This document shows, in pieces, positions 5,817 through 9,364 of a stretch of DNA of 9,364 nucleotides (position 1 is its first letter; the number at the start of each line of letters is the position of its first letter). The translations under genes were made by a program, and so were the position numbers. The stretch is taken from NCBI GenBank assembly GCA_031278075.1, contig JAITLE010000030.1:1-9364 (forward strand), read 5' to 3'. Source of the DNA: Bifidobacteriaceae bacterium (lineage in GTDB: Bacteria; Actinomycetota; Actinomycetes; Actinomycetales; WQXJ01). Below the pieces are notes generated by a model. It saw only the letters and a list, made by a program, of their open reading frames with translations, did no database searches and was not told the DNA's origin.

Positions 5817-8800
5817 CCGGCCCCGCCGCCTCGCCCGTCCCCAGCCCCAGCGCGAAGGACCCGCCGCGATGGCTGCGCCCTGCCGACCCGAACAGCGAGA
5901 GGGCCTTTGACCTGCTGGAAAGCTTGCAGCAAAGCCATGCGCGGGCTGGCAGAAACGATTTCGAGTTCGCCATCGACACGCGCGGCTTCTTCCGCCGCGA
6001 CGAGGCCAAGATCCGCGCCTGGTTGGAAAACGATGTCAAGCCCGTGGTGGCACAGGGGCCCCATACTGTTGCGGCAGACGAGCGCGCACCTGCACCCGCC
6101 GCGTTCCACGTCATCGTCGCGCCGCTGACTCAGCGCAACGTTGCCTTTGTGGCGCTGGTGAACGAGGTGGTCTTCGGCGGGTCTGCGCACGTGGTTGCGG
6201 TCGACACCGAGGCCGAGTTCAAGGACTCTTTTGTGGCCCGCTACGCCGATCTGGCCCAATTGCAGAGCGATGCGGCCAGCGCCGGGGTCGAATTGGTATT
6301 TCACTATGTCGACGACGCGGTGGTGCGAGGCGCCAACATGACGCGTCTGCTAGCTCTCTTGGCGGCTCTGCTCAGCACACCGCCCGATGGCGCGCCGCCG
6401 GCCTCGTCGACGCCGGCCACCCCCGGATTCGAGACCGTCATCCTGCTGGTGAACCGCTGGTCCATGAACACCTGGCGCGGCTTCATGCATGAGAGCGAGC
6501 CGAGGATTTACCGATTTGTCGACCTCTACGTGCCCCACTTGGCCGCCCACACCGGCCCCTGCCCCTTGTGCGAGGAGAACGACGCGCTGCACCATGCGGA
6601 GGACACTTGTTCCTGCGCCCGCATGGCGGGCGCGATCCGGGACTTGCGCCTGAGCGAGTTCGAGCCTGTTGAGTTCGACAAGCTCCCGAACCTGGTTCGC
6701 TGTTCCAATGGCCAACCGCTGCCGTCCGCTGTCGCAAGACGCCAGACCAAGCGCCAACTACTGGGGCGGCGGCGCTTTTGGTGGCGCCACCGGCTAACTG
6801 AGGGGCTGCACCGGGTCGAAGACCAGAACAGCCCGGTACAGGTGCTGGCCCTCCTGGTCAACCTGCTATCCGAGGTCGCAGCCAGATGGAAGACCAAGAG
6901 ACCCGGCAATCCGCCTGGGGGCAGGGCCGTGGACCATTTCTGCTCCGTCATCTGGGCGGCCACAACCGGCCTGCCGGCAGCCCGCAAAGCGGTCCAGGAG
7001 GCCTCGCTCGCGCTGGTCAACGCCCTATTGGAGGCCCTCACCGCAGAAGCAGGCCCGCCGCCCGCCCCGCCGCCCGCCCCGCCGCAGCTTTCCGGTGAAG
7101 CCATGCCGCAGATAACCCAGAAGCTCTGGGAAGGGCTGATGCAGAATGTGGCCTGGCTGTCGACCGAAAAGGCGACAGCCGTGCCTTTCGACGAGAGCAT
7201 GGACGACCGGACCGCCGCGGAGAGCCTGGCACGCTGTTTGATGCGCGCTGTTTCCAGACTTGGCGGCACCGCTTTGATCCGCCGCGACACCATTGTGCGG
7301 GTCTTCAAGTGGGCGCACTCCGTGATGGAACCAGGCGAGCGTCTCGACGGCTTCGCCGCCTATTACGCGTACTGCTTGAAGTTGCTGTTCAGCCGAGGGC
7401 CGGACCGGGCCAAGCCGGCCTTTTTGGAGCATCTCCTGCTCAGGGGTCTAGAGCCAGCAGATGGCGAGATCCCGACAGTCCTGGCGGACCCGCAGGGCGG
7501 GACTGTGGGGACTCGATTTGCGGCCAGCCTCGATCAGGCGCTACCGGCTGCCCTCAGGGAGCCGGTCGCAACGTTCGCGGACCTCGCCTACCTGGAGAAC
7601 ACCAAGTGCCTGGACGCGATCATCCGCGACATGACCGGGGAGCACGCCAGCGAGCTTCCCGGCGCCTATCTGCCGGAGTACGCGGTTGAGTATTTGGAGA
7701 GCCGGGAGATCACCGGCGTAACAGCCGAGGGCTTGGCCGAGCAGCTGATTCAGACGCAAGGCGAGATCAAGATGTGGGCTCAGGTAGACAGGCCTGGTGA
7801 CCCAAAGCCAAACCCTGACGATGACCCAAAGCCCAACATCTACGACTCTGCCGCTGGCTGCTTGAACCGCTTGTGGCAGGCGTTCCTCGGGCTCGCGGAC
7901 AACCAGCGCTGCAGGACCCATTTGGTGCTAGAAGTGCGCGAGAGCACCCTTGGCTTGGAGCCCTTGGCCGGCGTGGTTGACCTCCTCGGCGTTGGTGTCC
8001 CGGCACCGGGCGGGGCACCGGGGAACCCGACGCGGGTGGATTCCTATGTGGTGACGCGGCGCAAGCGGCAGACCGGTTACTTGGCGGTGGGCGGCACGGA
8101 CCCAAATCTCGCACCATCAGCAGAAGCCTATTGCGAGGCAGCGGCGGCGGCGGAATCCGCTCGGAGACTTGGCCGGCCTTCAGAACCCCTGCTACTCCGG
8201 TTCTCGCCTCAACTGCGGGGATACAGCGAGTCGGGCCAGCAGGCCGGTGCAGATATTGCCCTGCTCCCATCCAGTAACCCCGGCGAAACTGCCGAACGGG
8301 TTTGCCTTGTCAGGATCGGCCTTGATGGCGATCCGGCGTCTCCTCTGCGAGACGCCTACGTGGTGCTCACCGCCCCAGCTGAGACTGACATCGCCGAGCT
8401 GCAGCAAGCGGCGCGCGCCGTGGCCTTCTTCCGAGGGGCGCTCGCGAACCTGTTCAAGTCGGAGCAGCGCCGAGGCGTCCTTCGCCCGGTGGCCCAGGCC
8501 AAGCAAGTTCAGCGCGAACTGTCCAAGACGGGAGCCTTGAACCACCAAGACGGCTCGTCGTCGAAGAACCACTCCCTCCACCGCTACGTCCTAGGCCACC
8601 GGCCGTATCGCGACGAGGCGGGCAAAGATGGTGAAGCCAGTTGCCAAGCGTTCGGAGCCCACGTCGACTGGGTCCTGGCCAACTTGAACAGGGCCCTGTT
8701 CCTTTCCCGCGTGGAAGCATCAGGTGATGGCAGGCTGGAGCCGGTTCTGCGTCGCTTGGCGCTGACCGCAGACCCCGCACCCAGCACCGGCGTTGCCAAG

Positions 8801-9364
8801 GTAGCCTGCCGTTCCCTCTGGTATCTGCCGGGATTGCACGGCGACAACCCGCCCAAACTGGAGCTCAGGTGCGGCACAGCCGAACCGACGGTTGCCACTG
8901 GGTACAAACACCTCGGCACTTGGGCCGGGGATAATCTGCCCGATCTGCAACTCTTCACCTGGAAGGAAGATGGCCGCTCCTCGCAGTTGTCTCCGCAAGC
9001 GGCGGTCGTGATCCTGGCGAGCCTGGTCAATGGCGCCATCGACCACAGTTCTGGGTCGGAGATCATCATCCGGGTGGAGGTGGATGACGACGGTTACGTG
9101 TACGTGGAAAACCCAGTCGATGGCGACTCGTCCGTCGAACGCGTCAAGCGCGGCTTGGCCCGTCGCGAGGGCCTTTCGCTGGCGGCTGTCGCCGAGTTGT
9201 TCGCCTCGCTGGACAGCGGCGCAGGAGGCCGGCCGGTTCGAGTACGCTTGACAACGCCTGCCGCGGGCGGCGCTGGTACCGAGCGATGCTGGCTCAGCAT
9301 TGGCGTTCCATTGTTTGAGCCATCCCATCCGGTGCCTGAGGCCTCGGGCGGGCGCGATGCGAAA
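5813..9364 (+). CDS. Gene D: N-terminal phosphoribosyltransferase-like, C-terminal HATPase-like signalling protein (1184 aa to window edge)
   Basis: The frame is open to the last base; joining the ends adds one glycine and a stop at 123-125 (1185 aa). About 95-245 looks like a PRTase: strand HVIVAPLTQRNVAFVALVNE, then the PRPP-motif-like VFHYVDDAVVRGANM (D167-D168, G173), then VILLVNRWS. A cysteine knuckle follows (C250, C253, C266, C268). Residues 270-690 are mostly helical, with a proline linker at 415-424 and an acidic repeat at 663-675. About 695-885 is alpha/beta and ends like a GAF domain (LVRIGLDGD, then a helix FFRGALANLF); this is tentative. A HATPase-like domain covers about 1060-1168: ILASLVNGAIDHSSG, VYVENPVDG, and G2-like EGLSLAAVAELFASL. 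The N-box glutamate is missing and the Asn is displaced or lost (N1073/G1074), so ATP hydrolysis is doubtful. No histidine-kinase H-box is visible. It overlaps gene C by ATGA and precedes the receiver-like gene by 3 bp. The domain order is the reverse of gene C. Confidence 0.85.
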   Translation, partial: MTGPAASPVPSPSAKDPPRWLRPADPNSERAFDLLESLQQSHARAGRNDFEFAIDTRGFFRRDEAKIRAWLENDVKPVVAQGPHTVAADERAPAPAAFHVIVAPLTQRNVAFVALVNEVVFGGSAHVVAVDTEAEFKDSFVARYADLAQLQSDAASAGVELVFHYVDDAVVRGANMTRLLALLAALLSTPPDGAPPASSTPATPGFETVILLVNRWSMNTWRGFMHESEPRIYRFVDLYVPHLAAHTGPCPLCEENDALHHAEDTCSCARMAGAIRDLRLSEFEPVEFDKLPNLVRCSNGQPLPSAVARRQTKRQLLGRRRFWWRHRLTEGLHRVEDQNSPVQVLALLVNLLSEVAARWKTKRPGNPPGGRAVDHFCSVIWAATTGLPAARKAVQEASLALVNALLEALTAEAGPPPAPPPAPPQLSGEAMPQITQKLWEGLMQNVAWLSTEKATAVPFDESMDDRTAAESLARCLMRAVSRLGGTALIRRDTIVRVFKWAHSVMEPGERLDGFAAYYAYCLKLLFSRGPDRAKPAFLEHLLLRGLEPADGEIPTVLADPQGGTVGTRFAASLDQALPAALREPVATFADLAYLENTKCLDAIIRDMTGEHASELPGAYLPEYAVEYLESREITGVTAEGLAEQLIQTQGEIKMWAQVDRPGDPKPNPDDDPKPNIYDSAAGCLNRLWQAFLGLADNQRCRTHLVLEVRESTLGLEPLAGVVDLLGVGVPAPGGAPGNPTRVDSYVVTRRKRQTGYLAVGGTDPNLAPSAEAYCEAAAAAESARRLGRPSEPLLLRFSPQLRGYSESGQQAGADIALLPSSNPGETAERVCLVRIGLDGDPASPLRDAYVVLTAPAETDIAELQQAARAVAFFRGALANLFKSEQRRGVLRPVAQAKQVQRELSKTGALNHQDGSSSKNHSLHRYVLGHRPYRDEAGKDGEASCQAFGAHVDWVLANLNRALFLSRVEASGDGRLEPVLRRLALTADPAPSTGVAKVACRSLWYLPGLHGDNPPKLELRCGTAEPTVATGYKHLGTWAGDNLPDLQLFTWKEDGRSSQLSPQAAVVILASLVNGAIDHSSGSEIIIRVEVDDDGYVYVENPVDGDSSVERVKRGLARREGLSLAAVAELFASLDSGAGGRPVRVRLTTPAAGGAGTERCWLSIGVPLFEPSHPVPEASGGRDAK
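7055..7084 (+). repeat. 12-bp tandem repeat encoding a proline/alanine linker
   Basis: The unit CCGCCGCCCGCC occurs two and a half times in frame in gene D, encoding the PPPAPPPAPP stretch at residues 415-424. It separates two helical parts and is most simply a flexible inter-domain linker. Such repeats may vary in copy number between strains. Confidence 0.85.
7799..7837 (+). repeat. Imperfect direct repeat encoding two DPKPN motifs
   Basis: GACCCAAAGCCAAAC (7799-7813) recurs as GACCCAAAGCCCAAC (7823-7837) with one mismatch, separated by 9 bases. It encodes D-P-K-P-N twice (residues 663-667 and 671-675) in an acidic, disordered-looking linker before the GAF-like region of gene D. Confidence 0.8.
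9246..9364 (+). repeat. Terminal direct repeat, right copy (119 bp, identical to 1-119)
   Basis: This is the right copy of the exact 119-bp terminal repeat. It encodes the final HATPase strand and tail of gene D. The window ends exactly at the end of the repeat, as expected for a circular path cut at an arbitrary point. Confidence 0.97.

Noticed and set aside
6526..7308. Minus-strand open frame of 260 aa inside gene D
   Set aside because: It is antisense to a continuous + frame of 1184 codons, low-complexity Ser/Arg-rich, with no recognisable motif.
1..9364. The window as a small conventional plasmid or phage genome
   Set aside because: No replication initiator, mobilisation, partition, capsid or terminase gene can be found. 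The terminal repeat alone does not establish a replicon.

Overview
The window is GC-rich DNA with tightly packed genes, all on the + strand, with one GTG start and strong purine-rich ribosome binding sites. Codon style and the look of a degraded AAA/DUF4143 ATPase fragment suggest a high-GC bacterium, most likely an actinobacterium. That placement is inference. There is no rRNA, tRNA, CRISPR array, transposase, integrase, relaxase or replication gene.

The first 119 bases are repeated exactly as the last 119 bases (1-119 = 9246-9364). The repeat lies inside the 3' end of the last gene. If the ends are joined, the window becomes a 9245-bp circle in which that gene runs on to a stop at 123-125. 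Only 3 bases then separate it from the GTG of the first gene. The circular reading therefore gives one operon: gene C (2664-5816), gene D (5813 through the window end to 125), gene A (129-773), gene B (770-2101). The only sizeable non-coding stretch is 2102-2663. The repeat may be a k-mer overlap left by an assembler on a circular path, so either a real circle or a collapsed tandem duplication is possible.

The four genes look like one signalling or defence module. C (1050 aa) has a GHKL/HATPase_c ATPase domain, then an alpha/beta segment, then a phosphoribosyltransferase (PRTase)-like domain and a cysteine knuckle. D (1184 aa in the window, 1185 if circular) has the opposite order: an N-terminal PRTase-like domain and cysteine knuckle, a long helical middle, a possible GAF-like region, and a C-terminal HATPase-like domain. 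The degeneracy is reciprocal. C keeps the ATPase N-box and G1 box but has lost the acidic pair of the PRTase. D keeps the PRTase acidic pair but has a damaged ATPase N-box. A (214 aa) is an atypical receiver-like protein, and B (443 aa) is a DUF2971 protein with an internal insert, the best candidate for the effector. Junctions C/D and A/B are both ATGA overlaps, and D/A are 3 bp apart, so the four proteins are probably made together.

The 2102-2663 gap carries, on the minus strand, a C-terminal remnant of a DUF4143-type ATPase. It also holds two small hairpins and a weak promoter-like hexamer upstream of gene C.
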